DNA of 64,000 bases, from positions 1,455,001 to 1,519,000 of the forward strand of contig JACVVK020000093.1 of assembly GCA_018292915.2 (NCBI GenBank), in the 5' to 3' direction. Under the pieces are notes generated by a model. It was not told the origin of the DNA and ran no database searches. It worked only from the letters and a program-made list of their open reading frames with translations. This stretch comes from Batillaria attramentaria (taxonomy: Eukaryota; Mollusca; Gastropoda; Batillariidae). Positions 47,075-61,200 of the stretch are shown here, piece by piece. The number at the start of each line of letters is the position of its first letter. The first letter of the stretch is position 1. The position numbers and the translations under genes are program-made.

Positions 47075-50000
47075 TGTGTGCGTGTGCGTGCGTGCGTGCT
47101 TGTGTGCGTGCGTGCGTGTGTTTTTGAGAGAGAGAGAGAGAGCGGGAGGGAGAGAGAGAAAATTTGTGTTTGTCGAACATTCAAAGGCACAGTAGCAAGT
47201 ATTCAGTTGTCGAGATGCTGAAAAAACAATAATGATTGATAGGTATCAATTATCCATATCCTTTTCTTTTTAATATGAAGGGTAGTGCAGTCACTACAAA
47301 AATACTGTTCATATTCTATCTAAGAAATCTACCGCATGGAATGAGCATGCATTTTTCCCGTTCAGTTTTTGGGATGTGTAGATTTGTATTCTAGACAGCA
47401 TCTGGAATGTCAGTCCGTGTGTATGCCGTGTGAATGTATTTATTTTTTTCTCTAAATTTTGTTTGTGTGCATTGGAAGTGTTTTCATTTTGGAAGTGGTC
47501 AGCCTGGTGATGAACCCCAGCATTTCCGTACAACTGCTTAAACCCAGATGGAGTGTGCTGGGCCCGCATGTGAAAGTTGGAGTTAGGGAGTTTAGCCCCG
47601 GGTTAGAGTCTAACCTTGAACTGAACTAGCTATAGGGCTAAATTTTCTGTGTTTTTTTTGTTGTTGTTGTTTTTTATTCAATCAGGAAGAGGGCCCATTC
47701 CAGCAAGGTTCCTATGCAGTTATAGAAGGATTTTTTTCTTCCTTGCTTTGCTTCCTGTGTTTATTTGATTTTACTTTTGGGTTTCTTTTGTCCTAGTCTG
47801 GGTTAGGCCCGTAGCCGTGGGTTAAGTTAACCTCGACTTTTACATACTGGCCCTGGTGTTTCAAAACTGATTAAGGTTTAAAGGCCCAGTTTCCAAGGTT
47901 TTTAGGCTTACAGATTGTTTTGAGTTGTTTTAGTGGTGTCCAGCATCACATCACTTAAAGTCTCAATACGTACGACGGGTGTACAACATCATGTGGAAAA
48001 CTTTTTGTTGAATACGCTTAATCAGTGCATCAGAATCAGCCACTTGATCACAATATAGCACCTGGGCCCGCATGTAAAAGTTGAGGTTAATTTAACCCAC
48101 GGCTACGGGCCTAACCCAGACTAGGACAAGAGAAACCCAAAAGCAAAATTAAATTAAAAAAGGAAGCGAAAAAAAGGAAGGAAAAATCCTTCTATAACGG
48201 CTTAGGCACCTTGCTGGAATGGGCCTGCTTCTTGATTTAAAACCAAAAAAACAACAGAAAATGTAACCCTAGAGCTAGTTTAGTTCGAGGTTAGACTCTA
48301 ATCCAGGGCTAAAAGCCCGAACCTCGGGCCCTAAAACCACATGCTTTCGGTGAGGTGATTGAAGCCAAAAGCGCAGTAGCTGCTGACAGTGTTGCGGCCG
48401 TACTTGACCTGGTTGCACACTGTGTTAGTGTAGAGCAGCCAACAAGGGGAAAATGTCAGACGTCAGACAGCTGAGTGTACCTCATTCACACTGCCGTCCA
48501 ACGTAAATGTGTTGTATTTGGGGTTCTACTAATCTCAAAGATAGACTGTTTTGAGTGTTGAGGTGCTGTCGAAAGTGCAACGAAAGTTCCAAACAATTGT
48601 CTCCCAGCGAAAAGCCTAGAAATCTTAGAAATGGCGCCTTTAACACACTCACCCGTGGTTGATCAGCGTTTGGGACTTCTAAAGCTGACCTGTGTATACC
48701 ACTGTTGGACTGCTTTTTTTTTTCTTTTTTTTTTGTTGGTGTGTGTGTGTTTATTTGTTTTTTAAGTGTCTTGATTCATTTCCTTTCAGACAGGCCACGA
48801 AAATCCTCCTTGCCCAACCCCCGAAAACTATCTATGGGTCGTATTCAAAAGTTGCTGCGTAAGTTTCCGTTCGTACGTGGTGGTGCCCCCATGGTGTCCC
48901 TTGTGTTGAAGCACCTTGCACAAAAACCGAATGTTGCTCCCAGTGTTAATTTTATCCAGCACACGTTTTGTATGCAGCTGAGTGGCACACGCACCCTACA
49001 TGTTTTTGAACCGAGTTCCTCTTTGTTTGGACATGGCTCATGATCTTTCTGTTTCGCTGTGTTTGTGTGTCATAATGAGAGGAGATCGGATAACATTTTC
49101 CGCCCCAAGTGGCATCACTCTCGCCTAACCCCATCCCAGTACATAATTATAAAAAAAAAAAAAAATTAAGTTTCGGAATTGAATTTATTTGTTAAATTTG
49201 TGGGCTGAACATTTCCAAAGCAGAGGGGGAGGAAGCCGGAGTACCCGGAGAGAACCCCCTACGGTCAGCCTGAATGAACGGTGCCACATACGAGAAAGAT
49301 AAATTCTTTGCCCCGAGTGGGACTTGAACCTGACATCTCGCATTGGTGACTAGGTCTTAACCACTAGATCAACGACCGCAAGACGTTGAGAGACGAGAAT
49401 CTCCACAAAACACAACCACGGCAGTATATAATAAGTTTTTTTATTGGCAAGAATCGCCACGGCACACCATGCCGCGTTGCGATTATGTCATGCTTGGCTC
49501 TTCCCCGCCAGGCTGGAGACAACTGTGAGAGTGTGATTCAACATGACTGCATAATCCACTCGCTCTCCTGACCACTACGCTTCTAATTGTGTAATTGTGG
49601 CGCGGCATGGCTTGAGCTAGGCCGATAAAAGTAGTGGCACTCAAGGAGTTAAAATGGGAATGCAGTATCGTGGGTTGATTTTAAAGGGGTTTAGATGACT
49701 GATGCCGAAGTTTGGGCTCATTCATTATTTGTAACATGTACTGCACAGTCACATTCAGCAATTACACTCTAACTGGATGTTTATCTAACTGCTGTTCTTC
49801 CCAGGGCTGGTATGTAAAAGTCGAGGTTAATTTAACCCACAGCTTCAGGCCTGACAGACAAGGACAAAAGAAACCCAAAAGCAAAATTAAATAAAAAAGG
49901 AAGTGAAGAAAGGAAGAAAAAGATTCTTCTATAACGGCTAAGGCACCTTGCTGGAATGGGCCCGCTTCTCGATTTAAAACAAAAAAAAAACAACAGAAAA

Positions 50001-52622
50001 TTTAACCGTAGGGCTAGTGTAGTTCCAGCTTAGACTCTAACCCAGGGCTAAAAGCCCTAACCTCGACTATCACATACAGGCCCTGGCCATAACTTCCCAA
50101 CGTTCTTCCTGAGACATTGTAGCGTTTGGTGATGTACTTCTCTATGTACAGGGTATAGGTGTTGCTGGAAAGAGAGTCGGTTACTCTTTTTTTCCTGAGA
50201 ATGTTCTTTTGTACATCTGCATATCGACATCGACGTGAAATTTAAGCGTAACTACATTTTGAGAATAACACAAGGCGACATGCAGTGTCGACTTCTGATG
50301 TGCTGTTCTCAGAACGGGGCTGCGTCAAATTTCCGTGATGAGGAACGATATGATTTGCAGTGTCTTCTGATCTTTTTCAGCGGATTTGTGAGCTGTCTCG
50401 TTACGTGTTTCTGTTGTCTTACTCTACAGTCACTCTCTATGTATTATGTATAACCACACCACACCGCACCACTCTCTCGCTCTCTTTCCATGGATCAACT
50501 CGTCCACCTCTCCCCATCCGGACTAATTTAAATAGAAAGTCACATTAGAGCCTTTAAACACTTATCTGGCTGTTGCGGACAACTTTCCATCGAATGCGCT
50601 CCACCTGTGCTTCAAAAACAGTCACTTGTGTCAAGGTATAACCGTCCACTGCCTAGACTCAGGTTGCAGCAATCCTTGTCAAAGGCTAGCTTTTGAAGCA
50701 GAGGCGCTGGCTTGGCTGGTCTATTTATAGAAAATGCTTACAGCCGTATGCATGCATGAAAAGCATTGCTTGTTCAAAGAAAGCTGTGTTTCATTAGTAT
50801 TACAAGCCACAGAGTTAAAAACATTTCGTACCGCGCACAGGTATCCCACATTGGGTTTTTTTTTTTTTTTTAGTACGCAAAAATCAGGCAAGATTAATGG
50901 TTACTCGATGGCTCTCACTGCAGCAAACAGGAGTATTATCAAAGCACAACACTCCCACAGGAGTATTATCAAAGCGCAACACTCCCACAGGAGTATTATC
51001 AAAGCGCAACACTCCCACAGGAGTATTATCAAAGCGCAACACTCTCACAGGAGTATTATCAAAGTGCAACACTCCCATTGAACCAAACTTTAGTCCATGC
51101 CGACAAAGTTGTTTGTTGTTGTTGTTGTTGTTGTTTTAGTGAGGCCACTGGTTCACAATCCTAAACTGATTTTTAAAAAAAAAGAGCCTGAATTTTTTTT
51201 TTTATACTAATTTTATTATCCCTTTCAGGAAATTCGGGCTGCTTCCCCTGGGGGGAAGCGTGTCGCTGCGGTGCAGCGCCACCCAATACCTATCATATAG
51301 GTATTGGGGAGGAAAGCCGGATAACCTGGAGAGAACCCCCCCCCCCCCCCCCCACACACACACACCAGAGCAGCCCGGTAGCCAGGAAAAACCTGTATCA
51401 CATATCACAAACTCGACCTGGGCTCGAACCCACACTACATTGCCATGACATTGGTGACGGCCGTTCAATAGCGGCGGCTAAATCCGACGCGCTACCTATT
51501 AGACCACCGCTCACCCCAGTGATGCTGAAGTATGAAGAAAAGAATAAGGAAAAAATAGAGATAGTGTTGTAGTGAAGGTTACCGGGTCCAGAAGATCTTG
51601 GCTGATGATCATGCTTGGAAAACTTCAAAACGTCTTTGCTTGTTGTACAGAAAGTGGACTTCTCTCTGTATCACTGTAGAACTTACGGGGGGAGCCGGGT
51701 GGTCGAATGGTAGAGCGTTGGACTTCTAATGCTCGGGTCGTGAGTTCGATCCCCGCTGGGGCCAAATATTTGTGCTGGCTTTTTCATTGTTGCCCCGTCT
51801 TTGATTTCACCCTATGTGGTGGAAAAGGACATTAAACCCCCAAACACCCACCCACCCTGTAGAACTTACGCTCTTGTAGAACTCACACTCACAGTCATTG
51901 TATGAACTATGTATGAGCAACGCGCACTGCCTGGTCAAATAGTAATACATGTACATGTTAACTAAAACATTTAACATCAGAGCTTTGAAACGCACCAAAC
52001 ACGCAGCACCATAATTATACTGATGCCTTGTTTAGATCTTACTGTCTGTGCCTACTTCGGCAGAGGTCTTTGTGTATTTTACAGATAATTGTCAGCTACT
52101 TCACAGGAGTTAGATTTTTTTTTAATAAATACCTAGAGACTTTTTCCATATGAGCAAGTGTCGTTATGTTGCCAGTGTAACAGTAACAGTAACGTAACAG
52201 AGGGTGCTCGTCTGCAATGACATCTTCTATACCCTCTTTTAACTTAGCATCGTTTTCTTATATGTATTATGATGATCAGTCAGGAAAATGTCTGGGGTTT
52301 TGGGTTTTTTGGTTTTTTTTTGGGGGGGGGGGGGGGTTGTTGTTTTTTTTGTTTGTTTTGTTTTTGTTTGTTTTTTCGTGGGGTTTTTTTTTGGGGGGGG
52401 GGGGGGGAGGGGTTGAAGCTTTTGCACTTTCCAAACAGTTCTGCGCTGTAGGCTAGTTTCATTTTCATTCGTGTCTTTGTCTTGTGCAGTTGAAAAGGAC
52501 AAGTCGTGCGTCCGCCAGTGGTCTGCGCCTCAGTTCAACTTGACTCGTCGCATGACCTCCAAACTCAACCTTGGTTCGTTCGGTCACTCCATGTTTCCTG
52601 GTACAATTACTACTACTACATG

Positions 52623-52677
<55 letters not shown>

Positions 52678-55600
52678 GCTGCCTATTATTTAGGGTTTTT
52701 TATCCTGGTTTCTTGGCTCAAGATACCACAGACTGAACCCAGCACACACTCACACAAATTTCACAAATTCTCTCGCACACCAGACATGTACACATTACAA
52801 TCATTTGGTGTGAAGGGTCAGCTCAGTTTGGGAATTTAGAATTGTATTTATTTTGAATTTTTGTTGACTGAACATATTTAAAGCAGAGGGGGAGGAAGCC
52901 GGCGTACCTGGAGAGAAGCATTGATTTACTGTCACTTGTGTCAGGTAGTTTATCATATGTTATATACATGTATATTACACAGTTGTCTTTCTTAATCTCA
53001 CACTGGGCTGGGGCCAAATATTTGTGCTGGCTTTTTCATTGTTACCTCATCTTTGATATCACCCGTTTGTGGTGGAAAAGGACGTTAAACCCCCAAACAC
53101 CCACCCACTCTTAATCTCACACTGTCCCTGAAGTTGGACTGTGGCTGCCCATGTGGCAGGGTACACGTACTTGAAAACGGCCATACATGCTCGTCCAAGG
53201 TTATGACCTAGGGGTTGTTCAGCCCAGGAACGCCAGCAAACAACAACAACAACTCCCCACCCTCTCCATTGTTGAGCTTTCCCATCTCAACCATTTTCAG
53301 AACGTGCTGTTTTTTCTTTTTTTCTTTTTTTATTCTGTTTTTTTCTTTTTTTACACACACATGTATGTAAACACATAGACAAAGAATAGATGTGTTCATA
53401 ACAGAAAACAGATGTACAGATAGCCCTATTCCATATACATATATACACACACACAAACATACATATACATATACTTTGAATACACATACTGCCTATGACG
53501 AAAACACAGAACATGCTTTTGATATGTTGCTGCAGTCAACACCTTTCGTTGCATGCTTTCTTAACCTGCGCAGGTGGTCAGCTGCGGGAATTCACTGACG
53601 AAGAGAGCAACTTCGCAGCTTTGCTCCAGCGAGCCATGGACCTTGAAGGCGTGGACAGGGATGTTGTGTATCAGCTTGTAGCGCTTCTCATGAAGGTCAG
53701 GCTTCTTGGGGTTTTATTGTGATGTAATATTTCACCCTGGTACTGGTAGTGCTGAGCCTAGGTTATGCCAGACTACCTCTACGGCTTTTTTCAGCTTTAA
53801 GGCAAATTAATTCAGCAAGACCCAGGTTGATAATAATGCATAGCTCTTCTAAAGCGCAGGCTCTCACAGAAAATGACTGCACTCAGGCACCCCCCCCCCC
53901 CCCAACACACACACACACACACACTCGCACACACTTGCTCGTCACTTTTCCACAACCTCTCACTACTACCGGCCCCCGTAGTGTAGTGGTAAGCACTTCG
54001 GACCATGGACCGGGAGACCCAGGTTCGAGTCCCAGCCGAGGTTAAGCGGGATTTTTTCTACCTAGGTCAGCTCCTACGCAGTCCCAAAGCACACGGACCT
54101 CCATAGCATCATCTTACCATCATCCTCATCTCCATCATCATGCATAATTGCCCCAGCTTCCGGATTCCACCCATTACTTGGGAGGAACACCACTGGAACT
54201 GGCAAAAAAGAGTTGGAGCAGCAAAACAAAACAAAACAAAAAAAACTCTCACTACTATAAATATGATACGTACTGAAGGGTAAATACCTGTAGAGCAGAA
54301 GTGCAAAGCTGACGTTCTGTGAGTTAGAACATGCTTTGTAGTCGTCTCGCCGGTGACTACAAGGTTATTGTCTGTCGCTGCTGTCAGGATGTGGTGTGTG
54401 GCCATCGAGGCAGTGCAAAGCAATCCATGCAATCAGACGAATCATCCACGCACACTCACGCACTCACACCATACAGGCGATGAATATGAAGAATGACATG
54501 CACCGTCTCGCCGGTGACTACAGCTTTTTGCTCGTAATTGTAAATAATTGACTTGTCGCTGTTCAGGCCCCATCCACCTGCCCCAAAACTGACAGCAACA
54601 GACAGTTAATCACAAATTTTAATTGCGTTCATAGACATACCTCTTAAGAGCCTTTGCCCGACCACCCCATGCCCACTATATAAGACTGGTTAAAAAGAAC
54701 AAGCCACTGCACACCAGTAGGAGCCACTTCAAGCCACTATTACACAAGGCGTGGGCCTTCCCTGCTAGGCCCTAGACCACTGCAGATTGCATGATAGTGG
54801 CTTGATGTGGCTTCTAGTGGTCTGAAGATTTCAAGTAAAACTGCAATTTTTGAACAGGCCTTTAAGAGATACCCTGTATTTGCCTATGTTTGGGTGTTTG
54901 CAGTTCATGGTGAGGAGTGAGGAACACGTGCAGGACGGTGACGGAAAAGCTCAGGTAAGTCGGACTTCCATGCTGGTGACTTTGCCACGGTGACCGCTCC
55001 ATTTGTTGTTGTGGCTGATGTTATCAGTTGGTGTTCACGTCTGTGCCTCTGCTCTATTGTTAGGGGATTTGGTCTAGTGGTTAAGGCATCCAACTTCGGA
55101 TCCAGACCTGCCTGGTTCGAGTCCCCGGTGGGCCGGAATATGGTGGGATTTTTCCTTACCATATCAAGTCAAATCCATGTGCAGACTCATTTATGGTGCC
55201 TGTCTCGCCTGCGTGTACACACGCACGCACATACATCAAGTGTGCACGCTAAAAATCCCACGTTCATCTCTCAAAGAAGAGTAGGCTGTAGCCGGTGTCA
55301 TGGTAAACAGAAATAACACAAATACTGTCGCACGCACCAGAGTGAACAGCAGGGTGGAGGTTTGCACATGAAGTAGGGCTTAGCGGCAGCAGGCTTTCAC
55401 TGCTTCGTCCTCCAGCCCTGCGGCGCCGTGAGCATTTCAGCAGAGATGGATATGTGCGCCGAGGAGAAGTCTACCATATCATACCATATTGTTTGTAATT
55501 TCTATTACAGAACATTGTGCTGCGTCACCTGAACGTGCTGCTTGGTTACAACCAGACTGAGAAATCCTTCAGTGTGCCACCATTTAAACTGAGGTAAGAC

Positions 55601-57743
55601 ATGTATGTGTGCGTGTGTCTGTGGGTGTGGGTGTGTGCGTATTTGCCCTCATGCACAGTGAATACTCATGTGTATCTCTTCCTGTATGTGTGTGCGGAAC
55701 GGTGGTTGGTTAAACGTATTTTGTACTTACTTTGACAGGTCATCAGCTGTGTTCAACGCTTTTCTGAGTGGAGTCCCATTTGTAAGTGTTTCATTTTATG
55801 ATTTTTCAAACAATGCGTAATGTAATAATTTATGGGGTGGGTGAGGTGGACATTTTGGAGTTTAACATCCTTTTCCACCATGCATGGGTGATATCATAGA
55901 CAGTGTAACGAGAAATAGGCGAGCACAAATATTTGGTCACAGCCAGGATTCAAACTCATGACCCAAGCATTGAAAGCCCAATGCTCTACCATTGGGCTAT
56001 CTGGACTCCCCATGATAATTATGAGTGTCTGTACAACAATCAGTAGAGTTCATATACAAGTCAGTGTTAATTTGCTCAACCTCACAGTACACAAGAGCAG
56101 AGGTACATGTACTAACTACTACACAGCAGAAAAACTCAGATATATTTTGTGTACTCTATGGAGGAGACCTATCATACTGTCCTGGACATCTGGCTCATCT
56201 TTTACACCATCGCATGGTTAAATACTGACGCTAAACAACCAACTGGCATCTTGCTGCAGGTTCTTGATCGGAACTTCAAGCTAGGAAACACCATACTACC
56301 AATCACGCTGCTCCTGCTGCAGTACTGCCCGTCCCCACAACGTTACGCCTCCGACTACCAGCCACCCAACTACACGCTGTGGTATCTGGAGCCCCACACT
56401 CGTCTCTCCTGGCTGCGGGCACTGCTGGTCATTCTGTATAAGGTGAGACCAAGTGTGTTTGAAGGCCTGTCTTCCATCTGTTTTGTACTTGCAAATTTTT
56501 CTGACTTCTTTGTGCACCTGCATGAGTTGGCTTTTGTGAAGCCTGGCACTCCTGGAATGTGAGGGTATCATAAAAATTATTTTAAAAAAAGAAGTTTTAA
56601 CTACTTTATTATCCCTTTCAGGAAATTTGGGCTGCTTCCCCTGGGGGAAGTGTGTCGCCATGGTGCAGTGCCACCCATTACGTATCCTAATATAATATTA
56701 TTATCCCATAATATTTAATATTTTGCTGGGGGAGGAAAGCCAGATAACTTGGAGAGACCCCCCCCCCCCCCCAGTGCCACCCATTACCTATCCTAATATA
56801 ATATTATCATCCCATAATATTTACAATTTTGCTGGGGGTCGAAAGCCAGATAACTCGGAGAGAAACCTCCTGATGAGCATCCCAGCAGCCAGGAAAAACT
56901 GGTATCACATATCACAAGCTCGACCTGGGCTCAAACCTGTGCTTCATCGCCATGACATTGGTGACGGCCATTCAGTAGCACAGTGGCTAAATCTGACACG
57001 CTACCTATTAGACCACTGCTCACCCCAAATAAACGGTTCTTATAGAGTGCCAAACAACAGCAACAACAAAAAACCTTTCTGTGCAAACACTTACACATAA
57101 GCAGTCTTGGTCTGACAATCTGGGTTTCTTGGAATGTGTGCAGTATCAGATCAGCACGTCACCTGTGTCGGCCATTATCCAGACGCTCGTGCAGCTGGTC
57201 ATTAACACGGTCGAGGCGCAGCACCACCGATGCCGCAAGACAGAGGACGGCTTCCCCATGCCGACACCCACCGTGCACAGGAGCAAAGGTATTACACAAA
57301 AGTTTGTCCTTCACCTCTGCAATAAAATAACAATAGTGAAGGAACAAGTTTTTACAAAGCATTGCTCACACAGAAAAAAATGACTTGGTGCGGTAACACA
57401 AACACACGCACACATGCACACACCATTTACACCCCACCCCCACCCCCCCCCCCCTGCCCCCCCCCCCCCCATCCCCCACCCCATCCCCCACCCCTTTCTG
57501 CCTAGGAAGATCAGAAGTGGTAAGGCATTGGATACACATGTTGCATAAACGAAGCCTTGACCATCATACCATGGGCTGCCTGCAGAGCAGAAGCTTGCTA
57601 AGAGGCAATGCCCTATGATTAGACCCAACAGGCATAACAGGGCCCATGTGAACCAAACCAACATTGAAACAAGGGAACATTCTAATCAATCAGTCCGTCA
57701 GTCAGTCAGTCAGTCAATCAGTCAACTTTATTATCCCCCAGGG

Positions 57744-57831
<88 letters not shown>

Positions 57832-58209
57832 ATACGCACACCTACAATGTTCATAGGTTGCAGTACAGCTAAGGGACAGGCCTCTGCATTAACAAGAAAA
57901 CAACAGGAACAACAAGAAGAACAAAAAAAATGCATTTGATTCAGTTTGTAATATGGTTGATAAATAAATAAAAAAATTAGAGCGAAGACTGCAGGACAGA
58001 TTAAAACACACTTCACTTAAGATTGTGCTCACGTGTTATTTGTGTGCAGCTGACTTGAGCAAAATGTCCGTGAGTGACCTGGAGAACATTCAGGAAACAG
58101 ACACGCCGCCACAAAGCCCGTCCAGCTCCAAACAAGATACAGAGGACAGAGCCACAGTGCATGTCAGGTCTCCACCCTCCGCTAGTGCTGTCCATTACCT
58201 GAAGGTGAC

Positions 58210-58252
<43 letters not shown>

Positions 58253-61200
58253 TGTGTCTGTGTCTGTGTGTGTGTATTCATGTGATGTGTATACATGTAT
58301 TAAATCACATGCAGACTTGTTTACTGTGCCTGTCCCACCCTCATGTACACACGCACACACAAATATCAAGTGCGAATGCTAAAAATCCCATGCCCATCTT
58401 TCGAAGAAGAGTAGGCTGTGGCCGGTGGTGTGAAAAACTGTCACATGCAACAGAGTGAATAGCAGGGTGGAGGTTTGCACATAAAGTGGCGCTTAGGGGG
58501 GCAGCAGGCTTTCACTGCTTCATTCTCCAGCCCTGCAGCGCCATGAGCATTTCGGAAGATGGATATGTGTGCATAGGAGAAGTCTACCATACCATACCAT
58601 ACCATACCATACTATGTGTGTGTATTTGTGTGATGTGTGTGTGTGAGTGCATATGTGCACTTGTCGGTGTGTGCCTGCATGCCTGTCTCTGCGTGTGTGT
58701 GTGCACATGTGCATATTAAATTTGTTTCTAATGGCTGCCGCCAATATATATTGCCCCCGTAGAACATCAGTACGCCTGTGGGTAACATGTTTTAATGACA
58801 TCTTTCATGCACAGTATGTATATCAGCACTTGATGTGTATATATACTGAATGTGTGTGTTGTGTCAGGGTCAGACAGATGGAGCAGACAGCAGTGAGGGT
58901 GACGCTGAATCCACGCCCACACTTCCAGGTGGCAAGAAAGACGGTGTGCGCCGGGTGTCCAAGGTCAGACATCCCCGCAGGATCATTGAGTACTCGGAGC
59001 CCGACTCAGCCGACGACTCGGACATCAAGACTGACACTGAACCCGCCCAAAAGTCAGAGGTCGGTGTCATCGTTGATGCTTGTTTGCCGCTTGAAATAAT
59101 ACATTATAGAAACAGTTTAGGTATGAGTAAACTTCAGAGGTGCCAACGAATACGAACTTGTTCTTGTTTCGCTTCTCTTTGCTAGACTTTTGTGGGTGTA
59201 ACCAAATGATTATAGTAATGAAAATAGTGCTATTTTGACCACTGTTATATCGTTCATTGGTAGACCATTAAAAAAGCATGCTATGTATAGCTTTAGGTCT
59301 TGAACTAACTGACACAAAATGAAGGCAATCCGTTGGTGCTCCTCAACTTCACTGTTGTTGGTATAATATAGGTGTCTGATACAGAGCTCAAGGTCTGAAA
59401 TGTAGGCTAGCCACTTTCTGGCAGGCAGGTGGGCTATGTATTGCACATCTCAGCTTGTGAGATAGTGCTCTACATGATTGTTATCCCGCTGACAATGTAA
59501 GAGAAGATGTCGTCCACAGAGTCATATAAAGTGGACACGAGAAAATCAAAGACAAGGCTAACATGGTTCCATTTTGACGTATATGAAAGTACTGAAAAAG
59601 ATTTGTGTTTCAATTCAGGTTGATTCAGTTCAGTTCAATTTGATAATTCTTTATTACCCCAAAACTGGGAAACTGTTTTGCATCTGTTTGAAAATATCAT
59701 ACATCACAATCATAGTACAATTATAGCCTCATAATTAAAAGCAGCAAGTTTTTAGAATATGAAATAAGATTGAAGTCTTCACCTTTCAGAAAAAGGGACC
59801 GGTGAGGCTGCAATCACCGAAAGACGAGTTGGAAGTGGAAGACCCTTCCTTCCAACCCCTGCAAGAAATCACCTCGGAGCTTTCCCCCAAGTCTGCAGCC
59901 GTGGAGAGGAAGATGGTGCAGCAGCTTCAGGAGTTCTCGGAATCGCTCACGGAAACCTCCGAGAAGACCCAGAAACACTCGGACGAGTCACAGAAGCTGT
60001 CCGAAGCAGGAAGCAGCAAGGGGGCGAGCAGCACGACGGAGGCATCGAGCCAGAGTGCCAGAGCCGACGGTACGACATCCGACTTCAGCCGTGAGGCAGC
60101 GTCTGAAGGGGAGAGCACTGAGGAGAGCGAGAAGACGCAGACTTCTGACGGGGAGTCGGACAGGCATCACGCCGCTACCGACTCTGGGGGAGATGCTACT
60201 CAGGAAGAAAGTAAAGGTAAGGTTTGATTTTTCAAAAAATGGCTTTAAAAAAAAAATTATTAAAGGTATTTGTACATTCTTTTTTGTTTAAATTTTATTG
60301 TGGTGTTTGCTTTCTCCACTCACAAGTGTATGTCTGTTGTAGTATGTGTGCAGCAAGTTCATCTGCAAGGTTATAATTATATTATGATTTATGATGTTTT
60401 CAAAAATAAAGTGAATGTATAATAGCAATTCTGCTGCCTGATAGTGTGTGTGTGCAGTACAAAACGATATTTTGGAAATTGTCACTGCTTGTATGGATTG
60501 TAGGGAAAGTTTTGATAGGAGAAAGAAAAAAAGACTGCATTATATTCTGCAGATTATCCATTTAAAGTTTCTTATAGATCTACGCTGAGAAGAGCTAGCA
60601 CACAAAAATATCTTTTCTGTAGTACAAGCGAAGGCCTTAATAACACATAGTGGTAAAATCGTACAACCAGTACACTTCTTATGTCTTATGCTTGCTTTTT
60701 TTCCGCCCCCCAACACTGAACAACAGATGAAGGTATTGCATCAGAAAGCCAGTCCAGCGCGATACTGAGACCGAACTTCCGACAGCGGAAAGAGAGGAAG
60801 ACTGGTCTGACCACCATCGAACTGCAAAGGCGTTTCCCAGATCTGTACGAAGCGGCCACGAAAATTTCCGAGGAAGGCACTACCCCAACTTGCTCTGCCA
60901 CTAAGCCATCAGGGTGGGTTACGTTATGTTTGAATTATGAAAGTGTCATGTTCATAAGGAAATCCCCAGAATACAGGAGATCCTGCCTGGGGCCAAATAT
61001 TTGTTCTGGCCTTTTTCTTGTTTCCCCATCTTTGATATCACCCTTACGTGGTGGAAAAGTATATTAAACCCCAACCACCCCAAAATACAGGAGATCCTGC
61101 CTGGGGCCAAATATTTGTTCTGGCCTTTTTCTGGTTTCCCCATCTTTGATATCACCCTTAGGTGGTGGAAAAGTATATTAAACCCCAACCACCCCAAAAT

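Noticed and set aside
59210..59446. A minus-strand 78-codon frame in UNC79 intron 35
   Set aside because: It has no diagnostic motif, and I found no second copy here to confirm a transposon origin.
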